A stretch of 64,000 nucleotides of DNA from Poseidonibacter ostreae (lineage in GTDB: Bacteria > Campylobacterota > Campylobacteria > Campylobacterales > Arcobacteraceae), in assembly GCF_009208055.1 (NCBI RefSeq), contig NZ_WFKI01000004.1:49507-113506 (forward strand), written 5' to 3'. A program made the position numbers and the translations under genes. Under the pieces are notes generated by a model. That model was given only the letters and a program-made list of their open reading frames with translations, searched no databases and was not told the DNA's origin. This document shows positions 43,850 to 52,551 of the stretch, piece by piece. Position 1 is the first letter of the stretch. Each line of letters opens with the position of its first letter.

Positions 43850-44776
43850 ATGAAAATAGTAATTTTAGATAGAGCAACCTTAGGCTTTGATGTTGATGTA
43901 TCTATTTTTGATACTTTAGGTGATGTTATATCTTATGATATGACGACTAAAGATGAAACTAAGCATAGAGTAAAAGATGCTGATATTATTATCACAAATA
44001 AAGTTGTAATATCAAAAGAGCATATGGATAATTCAAATATAAAACTTATTTGTATTAGTGCTACTGGAATGAATAATGTAGATTTAGAGTATGCAAAACA
44101 AAAAAGTATTGAAGTGAAAAATGTAGCTGGATACTCAAGCTCTTCCGTCTCACAAGTAGCTTTTGGAATGATATTTCATTTTATTCAAAAACTAAACTAT
44201 TATAAGTCTTATGTTGATGAAGGTAATTGGCAGAAATCAGAAATATTTACACATATAGATAAACCTTTTTTTGAACTTGATGGGAAAAAAGTAGGGGTTA
44301 TAGGTCTTGGTGATATTGGTTTGTCTTTTGCTAAAAGAGCCAAGGCTTTTGACTGTGAAGTTGTATATTATTCTACAAGTGGAAAAAACTCTAATAGTGA
44401 ATTTAAAAGAGTTGAACTAGAAGAATTACTTAAAAATAGTGATATTATCTCTATACATTGCCCTCTAAATAAACAAACAGAGGATTTACTTAATTATGAA
44501 AATATGAAGAGTATGAAAGATGGAGCGATTTTATTAAACCTAGGACGTGGTGGAATTATAAACGAAGAGGATTTGGCAAAACTAATAGATGAAAAAGAGA
44601 TTTATTGTGGTATTGATGTAGTAAATAAAGAACCAATTGAAGAATCAAATCCTTTATTAAAAGTAAAAAATAAAGATAGATTACTTTTAACTCCACATAT
44701 TGGATGGGCAAGTATTGAATCTAGAACTAGACTTATAAAAATGCTTGTAAAAAATATTGAAGAGTTTATAAAGTAA
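43850..44776 (+). CDS. D-2-hydroxyacid dehydrogenase (NAD-dependent)
   Basis: A 308-residue member of the D-isomer-specific 2-hydroxyacid dehydrogenases. The N-terminal catalytic-domain part ends in CISATGMNNVDLEYAK. The NAD-binding Rossmann motif is GVIGLGDIG near residue 147. The catalytic Arg, Glu and His are in NLGRGGIINEEDL, GIDVVNKEPIEESNPLL and LTPHIGWAS. Length and the ATGMNNVD block resemble glycerate/hydroxypyruvate dehydrogenases (HprA), but the substrate is not provable. RBS AAAGGA. Confidence 0.88.
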   Translation: MKIVILDRATLGFDVDVSIFDTLGDVISYDMTTKDETKHRVKDADIIITNKVVISKEHMDNSNIKLICISATGMNNVDLEYAKQKSIEVKNVAGYSSSSVSQVAFGMIFHFIQKLNYYKSYVDEGNWQKSEIFTHIDKPFFELDGKKVGVIGLGDIGLSFAKRAKAFDCEVVYYSTSGKNSNSEFKRVELEELLKNSDIISIHCPLNKQTEDLLNYENMKSMKDGAILLNLGRGGIINEEDLAKLIDEKEIYCGIDVVNKEPIEESNPLLKVKNKDRLLLTPHIGWASIESRTRLIKMLVKNIEEFIK

Positions 44777-44822
44777 AACTTGCTAAGATAATATAATATT
44801 AGTGTAAATAGTAGGAATTAAA

Positions 44823-45581
44823 ATGAAAGAATTGTTATCTGAAATTAACTTGTTGTATGTAGAAGATGATGATTTAATACGTCCAGCTTTGCAAAGAGTT
44901 TTAGAACGAAGAGTAAAAAACTTATATGTTGCAGAAAATGGAGCTGAGGGGTATGAAAAATTCTTAGAGTTTTCTCCTGATATAATACTTACAGATATTA
45001 AAATGCCAGTTATGGATGGTATTGAAATGTCAAAAAAAATTAAAGTAAAAAATCCTAATGCCTCTATAATAATGGCTTCAGCACATAGTGAATCAGCACT
45101 ATTATTAGAGTGTATAGAAATAGGAATAAATGACTATTTATTAAAACCAATACAAAAAGATAAACTACTTGATATGCTTTTAACTAATATAAAATCAATT
45201 TTATTCAATAGAGAAAATATTAGACATCAGAAGCTATTACAAACAGTAATAGATTTGCAAGCTAGTATAATTTTTTCCTATGATCAATCAAGAAAAACAC
45301 TATTTACAAATAAACTCTTTTTAGATTTTTTTAATAAAGAGAGTTTAAGTAATGGCAAGTTAATGTTTGAAGAGTTAAGAAATAGTAAAAATGTTACTTT
45401 ACTTGATATAAAAGAAGATATTTCTTGGATTGATTATATGTTTTTATATCCAGAAAAAGATTTCCGTATTTCGATTAATAAAAATAATATTGATATAATT
45501 TTTATTGTTAAAACAAAAGAAATAATTCAAGATGATGGGAAAAAGATATTTGTTATAACATTAGTAGAATTAAAAATTTAA
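44823..45581 (+). CDS. Response regulator with C-terminal PAS-like domain
   Basis: A 252-residue protein. The receiver domain (1-120) has the acidic pair ED at 14-15, phospho-acceptor D58 (IILTDIKMPVMDG) and the KP of YLLKPIQK. The rest (about 135-250) is PAS-like, starting LLQTVIDLQASIIFSYDQ. It has no output domain. Its sequence parallels the first 250 residues of the GGDEF regulator at 47705, suggesting duplication. It is 13 bp before the kinase gene and probably the first gene of that operon. Confidence 0.85.
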   Translation: MKELLSEINLLYVEDDDLIRPALQRVLERRVKNLYVAENGAEGYEKFLEFSPDIILTDIKMPVMDGIEMSKKIKVKNPNASIIMASAHSESALLLECIEIGINDYLLKPIQKDKLLDMLLTNIKSILFNRENIRHQKLLQTVIDLQASIIFSYDQSRKTLFTNKLFLDFFNKESLSNGKLMFEELRNSKNVTLLDIKEDISWIDYMFLYPEKDFRISINKNNIDIIFIVKTKEIIQDDGKKIFVITLVELKI

Positions 45582-45594
45582 AATAGGCATAAAA

Positions 45595-47715
45595 ATGAAT
45601 AGTAAAAAAGTAATCTTAACTCCTTTAATTTTAATAATATTTTTTTTAGGTTTAGTCTTTTCTATTTTTATCTATTTATTTATCGCAGATACAGAAAATA
45701 AATCTAATCAAATAAAATTTAGTAACTTATTAGAAAGAGAACTTTTATCTATAGAAAAAGAGCTTAAATTAAATGTTAATGTTTTGTCTTCTTTAAAAAG
45801 CTATCATAAAACAATAAGTATTCCAACTAGAAGTAGTTTTAATGTTTTTGCAAAAAGCCTAATAAAAGATAAAAAAAGTATTCAAGCTGTATCTTGGGTT
45901 CCTCTTGTAAATGAAGAGAATAGAGAAGAGTTTGAAAAAAGTAGAACAAAAGATTTAGGTTTCAAAATTTATATAAAAGAGAAAACTAATGCTGGAAAAA
46001 TAATAAGAGCAAAAAGTAAAAATGAGTATTTTCCTGTAGATTTTTTAGTTCCATTAATTGGAAATAAAGAAGCAGTTGGTTTTGATTTATCTTCTAATAA
46101 AACTAGATTTGATACATTAAACTTAGCAAGACAAACAAATAAAATGCTAGCAACAGGAAGAATAAAACTAGTTCAAGAAAAAGGTAATAGATTTGCTTTT
46201 CTAGTTTTAATGCCAGTTTTTAATGATATTACATCTTCTTTAGAAGGTTTTTATACAGGTGTATTTAGAATTGAGCCATTAATAAAAAATGCTTTAAAAA
46301 ACACATATACAGACTCTTCTATGTTAAATATAAGATTAATAGATACAACAAATAATGTATCAAAAGTTTTATATACAAATAGTGATACTAATTTTGTTTC
46401 TAAAAAATCAATTAATGTAAATATTTTAGGTAGAACTTGGACTTTAGAATCTGAGCCTGCTGAAAAGTTTATTAATACAAATAGTTCATATCTATCAAAT
46501 ATTTTATTTTTTCTTTGTTTATTTATTACGTTTTTAATTAGCTATATTCTAATTATAAAGAATAAAGACAATCATCTTTCAGCAAAGAAACTTGAAGAAT
46601 TACTTTTTATGTTTGATAAAAAAGTTATTGCTTCTCGTACTAATAAAAAAGGAATTATAACATACGCTACAAAAGCATTTTGTGATATAAGTGGGTATTC
46701 AAAAGAAGAGTTATTAGGACAAAACCATAGAATAATAAAGCATCCTGATACAGATGAAAAAGTTTATAAACAGTTGTGGGAAACTATATCAAAAGGTGAA
46801 ATATATACAGGTGAAATTAAAAATAAAAAGAAAGATGGAAGTTTTTATTATGTTAATATTACAATTTTTCCTGAAAAGAATCATAAACAAGAAATTGCAG
46901 GATATTTTGCAATAAGAGAAGATATAACTGCAAAAAAAGAAGTCGAAGCATTTAATAATACTCTTTCTCTAAAAGTTGAGCAAGAAGTACTTGAAAATAT
47001 TAAAAAAGATAAACTTTTATTACAACAATCGAAATTAGCAGCAATGGGTGAAATGATAGGTGCTATTGCACATCAATGGAGACAACCTTTAAATACTCTT
47101 GCAATTAAATTACAATTTATAGTTGATGATTATGAGGATGGATTAGTTAATAAAAAGTATTTAGAACTACATTCAGCCGAGAGTATGAGTTTAGTTAATT
47201 TTATGTCAAAAACTATTGATGACTTTAGAAACTTTTTTAGTATTGACAAAATAAAAAGTACTTTTGATATTAAAACTAAGATTTTAGAGACAACAAATAT
47301 TTTGTCTTCACAATTATCAAATTATAAAATAAAAACTGAAATTATTGGGGATAGTTTTATTTTCCATGGTCATGCAAGTGAATTTCAACAAGTAATTTTA
47401 AATATTGTAAATAACGCAAAAGATGTTTTAGTTGAACAAAAAACAGAAGCTGGAATTATTAATATTAATATTAAAAGTGATGATGAGTATGGGTATATAA
47501 TTATTAGTGACAATGCAGGTGGGATAAAAGATTCAGTATATGAACGAATTTTTGAACCATATTTTACTACGAAAGAACAAGGCAAGGGAACAGGCTTAGG
47601 TTTATATATGTCAAAAATGATTATAGAAGATAATATGCAAGGAAGTTTAACTGCAAAAAATAATGAAAATGGAGCTGAATTTATGATTAAATTCAATATT
47701 AAAAATGAAAAATAA
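45595..47715 (+). CDS. CHASE-PAS hybrid-less sensor histidine kinase
   Basis: A 706-residue membrane kinase. Helix 1 (about 8-31) and helix 2 (about 300-322) bracket a periplasmic CHASE domain (with SIQAVSWVPLVNEENREEFE and VSFLVPL-like VDFLVPLIGN). Then a PAS/PAC domain (AKAFCDISGYSKEELLGQNHRIIKHPD), a coiled coil, the H-box with H493 (IAHQWRQPLNTL), and an HATPase domain with NIVNNAKD, DNAGGI and GTGLGLYMSKM. The stop overlaps the following regulator start by 11 bp. Its ligand is unknown. Confidence 0.93.
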   Translation: MNSKKVILTPLILIIFFLGLVFSIFIYLFIADTENKSNQIKFSNLLERELLSIEKELKLNVNVLSSLKSYHKTISIPTRSSFNVFAKSLIKDKKSIQAVSWVPLVNEENREEFEKSRTKDLGFKIYIKEKTNAGKIIRAKSKNEYFPVDFLVPLIGNKEAVGFDLSSNKTRFDTLNLARQTNKMLATGRIKLVQEKGNRFAFLVLMPVFNDITSSLEGFYTGVFRIEPLIKNALKNTYTDSSMLNIRLIDTTNNVSKVLYTNSDTNFVSKKSINVNILGRTWTLESEPAEKFINTNSSYLSNILFFLCLFITFLISYILIIKNKDNHLSAKKLEELLFMFDKKVIASRTNKKGIITYATKAFCDISGYSKEELLGQNHRIIKHPDTDEKVYKQLWETISKGEIYTGEIKNKKKDGSFYYVNITIFPEKNHKQEIAGYFAIREDITAKKEVEAFNNTLSLKVEQEVLENIKKDKLLLQQSKLAAMGEMIGAIAHQWRQPLNTLAIKLQFIVDDYEDGLVNKKYLELHSAESMSLVNFMSKTIDDFRNFFSIDKIKSTFDIKTKILETTNILSSQLSNYKIKTEIIGDSFIFHGHASEFQQVILNIVNNAKDVLVEQKTEAGIININIKSDDEYGYIIISDNAGGIKDSVYERIFEPYFTTKEQGKGTGLGLYMSKMIIEDNMQGSLTAKNNENGAEFMIKFNIKNEK

Positions 47716-49030
47716 TTATATTAAAGAACTAAATTTATTATATGTTGAAGATGACCAATCTATCAGAGAGATATTATCTCTAAAATTAGAAAGGTTAGTT
47801 AAAAATTTACATATTGCAATAGATGGAGAAGATGGATACTCTAAATTTGTTAAGCATAAACCAGATTTAATTTTAACTGATATTACAATGCCAAAATTAA
47901 ATGGTATTGAAATGACACAAAAGATTAGAGAGGTTAATTCAGATATCCCTATTATAGTTATTTCTGCACACACTGATGTAGATTTTTTTATTGATTCAAT
48001 AAATTGCGGAGTTACTGCATATTTACTTAAACCTATAAATAAAAATAAACTTTTAGACTCTTTAGAACTTAATGCAAAAAATATATACTTAAATAAAATA
48101 AATAGCTTGCAACAAAAGAAAATTCAAGAGCAACAAAGTATTCTTCAAAATATTATTGATTCACAAGAAAATATTTCATTTGTTACTGATTTTAATAAAT
48201 TATCTTTTGTAAACTTAGCTTTTTTAAACTTTTTTGATGTTAGTAGTATTGAGAAGTTTGAAGAAAAATTTGAAAGAGTTGAAGATATTTTTATGCAAAA
48301 TAGTGATTATGTTCATAAAAAAATAGTTAGTAATTACTCTAATATTGATAAATCATCTTTTAGAAAAAACTTTTTTAATGAGGTAAATAATTTAAATGAT
48401 GAAAAAAAAGTCGTTTTAATAAAGAGTAAAGATAATGAACAGAAATCTTTTTATTTAACAATATCATTACTTGATACTAATAAAGAACTATATTTATTAA
48501 ATTTAACAGATATTACAAGTATAAAAAATGAGCGGTTTTTAATAGAAAAAAAAGCATATCATGATGGTTTAACAAACTTATATAATAGACATAAATTTGA
48601 TGAACTATTTGAAAAAGAGCTTTCAAGAGTAAAAAGATATGAACATCCTTTATCTATGGCAATTTTAGATATTGATCACTTTAAAGTATTTAATGATAAG
48701 TATGGACATTTAAAAGGTGATGAGATTTTAATAAAAATAGCAAATAGTTTAAAACCACAATTAAGAAAAACAGATATTTTTGCAAGATGGGGAGGAGAAG
48801 AGTTTGTTATATTGTTTATAGAAACAACTCTAGAAAATGCAGTGCAATGTTCAAATAATATAAGAAAAAATATAGAAAATATAAAACATGATTTAGATAC
48901 TAAAGTTACGGTTAGTTTTGGAGTTTGTGAATATAAAGATAATGATACTCCTGATAGTTTTTTTCAAAGATGTGATAAAGCATTATATAGTGCAAAAGAA
49001 AAAGGTAGAAATAGAGTTGAGTCTAGTTAA
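47705..49030 (+). CDS. Response regulator with PAS and GGDEF output (diguanylate cyclase)
   Basis: A 441-residue protein: receiver domain (1-125, phospho-acceptor in LILTDITMPKLNG, KP in AYLLKPINK), PAS-like region (about 140-260), and GGDEF domain (about 275-440) with active site ARWGGEEFVIL and an intact I-site RKTD. It should synthesise c-di-GMP when phosphorylated by the overlapping CHASE kinase. It converges on the GMC gene with 8 bp overlap. Confidence 0.93.
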   Translation: MKNNYIKELNLLYVEDDQSIREILSLKLERLVKNLHIAIDGEDGYSKFVKHKPDLILTDITMPKLNGIEMTQKIREVNSDIPIIVISAHTDVDFFIDSINCGVTAYLLKPINKNKLLDSLELNAKNIYLNKINSLQQKKIQEQQSILQNIIDSQENISFVTDFNKLSFVNLAFLNFFDVSSIEKFEEKFERVEDIFMQNSDYVHKKIVSNYSNIDKSSFRKNFFNEVNNLNDEKKVVLIKSKDNEQKSFYLTISLLDTNKELYLLNLTDITSIKNERFLIEKKAYHDGLTNLYNRHKFDELFEKELSRVKRYEHPLSMAILDIDHFKVFNDKYGHLKGDEILIKIANSLKPQLRKTDIFARWGGEEFVILFIETTLENAVQCSNNIRKNIENIKHDLDTKVTVSFGVCEYKDNDTPDSFFQRCDKALYSAKEKGRNRVESS

Positions 49031-50687
49031 TTAAACTCTTATAATTATCTTTAATATAATCAGCAACTCTAAAAGAGTTTGCATAAATTGTAAAAGTAAA
49101 AGGAACAGAGCCTCCTGTTGGCATAAAACTTCCATCTGTTACAAAAAGGTTTTTAACTTCATGGGCTTGGCAATATTTGTTTAATACAGAAGTTTTAGGA
49201 TTATTTCCAAACCTACACCCACCTGCTTGTAAGTTTGAAGATGGAAGTGCATCAATATTACTTTGAATATCTTTTGCACCCATTTGTTTTAAAAGTTTAA
49301 CTGCTTTTTTTGCTAAAAAATTTGATACTTCTAAATCATGTTTAATTGTTCCAATTCTTATATTTGCAACAGGAATACCGTATTTATCTTTGTACTTTTC
49401 ATCAACGCTTACAAAAGAGTTATCATTTGGTGTCCAATCTGCAAATACTTCCATATTCAAAGTTTTTGCTTTTGTAAAAGATGTATGAAGTTTATCTTGT
49501 AGTTCTTTTCCAATTAAAAGTTTACTTGAATCCTTTTCATCCCACTTAAAAAAGTTTGCTCTTCTTATTGGGTTTGCATGTTCAAAAACCATTTCAACCA
49601 TTCCACCTTTAAACTTTTTTGTAAAATAAAAATCTTTTATTGCTCTATTTACAAAAAGTCCAGGAGTCATTAACTCTTTTAAAGGCATTGACCTTTCATC
49701 AAATCTTCCAGTAACTATTCCACCACTTGATGAGAGTAGATTCTTACCTACATTTAAAGAGTTATTTGCAAGACCATTTGGAAAGTTTACATCTTTAGAA
49801 TTTAGCAATAATCTTGAAGACTCAACAGCTTGAGCTGCTAAAATAAAAAGCTTTGCGTTTAACTCTTTTTTCTTTCCGTCTTTTGTTAAATATATAGCTT
49901 GGGTAATTTTTTTATTTTTATTTGTATTTAATTTAATCACATTTGCATTTGTAATAACGTCTAGATTATTTGTTTTTAGTACTGGCAAAATCAAAGCTTC
50001 TCTTGAACTTCCTTTTGCTCCACTAGAACATCCATAAGAGCCACAATAATTAGAATAATAACAAGCACTACGATGCTTAAAATCTTTGCTAATTATTGCT
50101 CTAGGAGTTTTTACAATACTAAAGTTTAACTCATTTGATGCATTATCAATTAACTTTGTAATTGGATGTTCTTCTAAGGCTTTAAAAGGAAAGTTTTTAG
50201 AGGATCTTGGTTCTTGATGTGCATAATCGCTAACTTCTCCAGATACTCCAATAATTTTTTCAACTTTGTCATAATACAGTTCCATATCATCATAAGATAT
50301 TGGCCAATCTACAATATTTGAATTTTTTATTTTTCCATACTTAGATGCAAGTTTAAAATCATCAGGTTTTAATCTATAGAAAAACCCACTCATAAAGTTT
50401 GAAGAACCACCTATTAAGTTTCCATTATTAAAATCCCAACCCGTATCATAAGTGGGAAATTTAGTCCATTTTTTATCAATATATTCTTCAATGGTATGAT
50501 ATTGTTCTTCTAATTTTGGATTATAAACACTTCTTCTAGTAACTGCAAGCTCATCTTTGGAAAAATCCTCTCTTTTATAAAAATCACCTTTTTCTAAAAC
50601 ACAAACTTTATGTCCTTGTTTTGATAACTCATAAATAATAGGACCAGCTCCTGCTCCACTTCCAATAACACAAATATCATAAATCAT
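49023..50687 (-). CDS. GMC-family flavoprotein, atypical active site
   Basis: A 554-residue FAD protein of the glucose-methanol-choline family, like the large subunit of gluconate/sorbitol dehydrogenases. FAD motif VIGSGAGAG (8-15) and CVLEKGDF; NLIGGSSNFMSGFFYR; C-terminal LFVTDGSFMPTGG. The usual catalytic His (HxxGGxRMG) is replaced by Leu (LQAGGCRFG), and the second His/Asn before the NPT-type motif is also absent (GSVPFTFTI). It may therefore use another residue or not be a classical dehydrogenase. The start overlaps subunit 3 by 4 bp, with which it probably travels through Tat. Confidence 0.87.
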   Translation of the reverse strand: MIYDICVIGSGAGAGPIIYELSKQGHKVCVLEKGDFYKREDFSKDELAVTRRSVYNPKLEEQYHTIEEYIDKKWTKFPTYDTGWDFNNGNLIGGSSNFMSGFFYRLKPDDFKLASKYGKIKNSNIVDWPISYDDMELYYDKVEKIIGVSGEVSDYAHQEPRSSKNFPFKALEEHPITKLIDNASNELNFSIVKTPRAIISKDFKHRSACYYSNYCGSYGCSSGAKGSSREALILPVLKTNNLDVITNANVIKLNTNKNKKITQAIYLTKDGKKKELNAKLFILAAQAVESSRLLLNSKDVNFPNGLANNSLNVGKNLLSSSGGIVTGRFDERSMPLKELMTPGLFVNRAIKDFYFTKKFKGGMVEMVFEHANPIRRANFFKWDEKDSSKLLIGKELQDKLHTSFTKAKTLNMEVFADWTPNDNSFVSVDEKYKDKYGIPVANIRIGTIKHDLEVSNFLAKKAVKLLKQMGAKDIQSNIDALPSSNLQAGGCRFGNNPKTSVLNKYCQAHEVKNLFVTDGSFMPTGGSVPFTFTIYANSFRVADYIKDNYKSLIN

Positions 50688-51178
50688 AATTTCTTCCCAT
50701 ATCTACGTTTAGCTTTTGGATAACCTATTTTATGATCAATACTTTTCCATCCAATCTCATTTGTATTTCCACCATAAATTGGGTCTGATAGCATAGCTTC
50801 TATTCCAAAATATACAAGTTTTGAAAGCCAAGTATTAGCATAATCATTGTCATTTACAATTGAGTAAACTAACTCTTTTTTTTCATTTTTACTTAAATCT
50901 AAAAACTTAGGAAAGCTTCTTATAAAACTATTTGTTCCATTTATGATTAGATTTTTATCATAATCTAAAAATGTTTTGTGATTTATTGTAGAGAGTAGGA
51001 ACTTTAAAGCGTTAAACTCATAAGAGCTTGGCATAGTAGAAGTTTTAGGAAATAGTATCTCATATACTTCTTGTAAAACAATAGCATTATCTTTTGTAAC
51101 TTTTTTAGCAATTAGAATCTCTTTTTGAAATAAGAGTATTCCAAGAGCTGAAAATTTAATAAAGTTTCTTCTTTTCAT
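50684..51178 (-). CDS. Gluconate 2-dehydrogenase subunit 3-like Tat-exported protein
   Basis: A 164-residue protein with a twin-arginine signal (KRRNFIKFSALG at the N-terminus, then a hydrophobic stretch). It belongs by pattern to the gluconate_2-dh3 family, small subunits that escort GMC flavoproteins to the periplasm. The C-terminal YGGNTNEIGWKSIDHKIGYP block is the family signature (GGN...GWK..GYP). The start overlaps the stop of the 38-residue gene (ATGA), and the stop overlaps the GMC gene start. The third usual subunit, a cytochrome c, is missing here. Confidence 0.85.
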   Translation of the reverse strand: MKRRNFIKFSALGILLFQKEILIAKKVTKDNAIVLQEVYEILFPKTSTMPSSYEFNALKFLLSTINHKTFLDYDKNLIINGTNSFIRSFPKFLDLSKNEKKELVYSIVNDNDYANTWLSKLVYFGIEAMLSDPIYGGNTNEIGWKSIDHKIGYPKAKRRYGKKL

Positions 51179-51291
51179 AGATTTATTTTGTCTAATAATT
51201 TTTGTAAAAATGTTTTCTTTTTACTCTTTTTATCTTTTATTTTTTTTGATAACTCTTTTAATCTTTTAGGTTCAAATAACTGTTCTTTCAT
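51175..51291 (-). CDS. 38-residue highly basic peptide, unlisted small gene
   Basis: Begins at ATG 51291-51289 and reads MKEQLFEPKRLKELSKK, followed by a Lys/Asp/Ser-rich middle and a hydrophobic end FLQKLLDKINL, with TGA at 51177-51175. Both ends are ATGA overlaps: its ATG with the stop of the OmpA-like gene, and its stop with the start of the subunit 3 gene. AGGTGAT upstream is a fair RBS. About a third of the residues are lysine. It is probably an amphipathic, cytoplasmic peptide linking the motor-like genes with the oxidoreductase genes. Function unknown. Confidence 0.72.
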   Translation of the reverse strand: MKEQLFEPKRLKELSKKIKDKKSKKKTFLQKLLDKINL

Positions 51292-52547
51292 TTCTTATCA
51301 CCTAAAAAGTTTTGAAGCTCTTTTATTGCAGCTTCATTTTTAATTCTAAATTTTATTTCAATTCTTCTTGAATTATCTTTATCTTCAACACCATCTTTAT
51401 AAATAATATCAGAGTAAGAACGACCACTTGCGTTTACATACTTTTCTAAAAGTGTTTTGTCTGCTATTTTGGAAGTATATAAAAATTGCATAACCTCTAA
51501 GGCTCTTTGTTGAGAAAGAGCAAGGTTATCTAAGTAAGATCCATCAGAGTTTGTATGCCCTTCAATTGTAATACTATGTATATATTTTCTGATATTTTCA
51601 TCATCAAGTAAGGCTTGTAAGTATTTTTTTAAAATTACACTAAGCTCTTGTTTTGATTCTTCTTTTAAAGTATATTTTCCTTGATCAAAAAGAATATTTG
51701 AAGAAAAAGTTATAGCTCCACTTTTTTCATCAATATTTATAGATTTTCCTAGTTTTTCTCTAAGTTTTGAAATTACATTTATTTTAATACCAGTTAAGTG
51801 TTTGATTTTTACTTTTGTTATATCAAACTCTTCTACAAGTTTTTGATGAATTTTACTTTGTGTTAGAATTTTTTCTTCAAGCATTAGCAATTCTTCATCT
51901 TTTAATGAAATTATATTTTCTTGATTTTTAACTTTTGTTGAAAGCTCTTCTTTTATATCATTTTGTTCTTTTTCTTTTAATTCATAATCAAACAATAAAG
52001 CTTTTAGTTTCTCTATCTCTTCAATATTGAAATTTATTTGTTCTTCTTTTGCTAATAGCGCGTTTTTTTCATCTTCAAGATTTTGATTTAGAAGTTTGAT
52101 ACTATTTTCTTTATCTTCTAAAATTGCAGTTATCTTTTCAATTTGTTCTATTGATAGTTCTAAGTTTTTATTTTTTGTTTCTAACTCTTTACTTAATTTT
52201 TGAGCTAATATTTTTTCTTCTTCTAATTGTAGTTTTGTTTCATTAAACATATTTTTTGACTTTACTAATTCAAATGATAAGTGAACTTTCTCTTCTTGAA
52301 TTTTCTTTAATTGGCTATTTACACTAGTAAGTTTTTTCTTTTTATTTAAAAGCTCTTCTTCACTTAAATTTAAAGCTTCTTTTTGCTCTTCTAGATTTGT
52401 TTTAATTGCTTTTAAATCAGTTTGAGCATAAAGATATTTTATAATTATTGCACCAATTACGAGAATAAATACAAAAAGTAATCCAGCCATTAAATCTGCA
52501 TAAGATATCCAAAAATTTTCTTCATTACTTTGTTTTTTATCATACAT
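51288..52547 (-). CDS. MotB/OmpA-like protein with long coiled coil
   Basis: A 419-residue protein. Short cytoplasmic N-terminus, one helix (about 17-38) starting SYADLMAGLLFVF with the MotB-like Asp D18, then roughly 200 residues of Glu/Lys/Leu-rich coiled coil (about 40-240), and a C-terminal OmpA peptidoglycan-binding domain (about 255-415) with TIEGHTNSDGSYLDN and the LSQQRALEVMQFL helix. MotB and TolR have a much shorter linker. With the neighbouring MotA-like gene it would form an ion-driven complex anchored in the cell wall. Stop overlaps the small gene as ATGA. Confidence 0.85.
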   Translation of the reverse strand: MYDKKQSNEENFWISYADLMAGLLFVFILVIGAIIIKYLYAQTDLKAIKTNLEEQKEALNLSEEELLNKKKKLTSVNSQLKKIQEEKVHLSFELVKSKNMFNETKLQLEEEKILAQKLSKELETKNKNLELSIEQIEKITAILEDKENSIKLLNQNLEDEKNALLAKEEQINFNIEEIEKLKALLFDYELKEKEQNDIKEELSTKVKNQENIISLKDEELLMLEEKILTQSKIHQKLVEEFDITKVKIKHLTGIKINVISKLREKLGKSINIDEKSGAITFSSNILFDQGKYTLKEESKQELSVILKKYLQALLDDENIRKYIHSITIEGHTNSDGSYLDNLALSQQRALEVMQFLYTSKIADKTLLEKYVNASGRSYSDIIYKDGVEDKDNSRRIEIKFRIKNEAAIKELQNFLGDKK

Positions 52548-52551
52548 AGTA

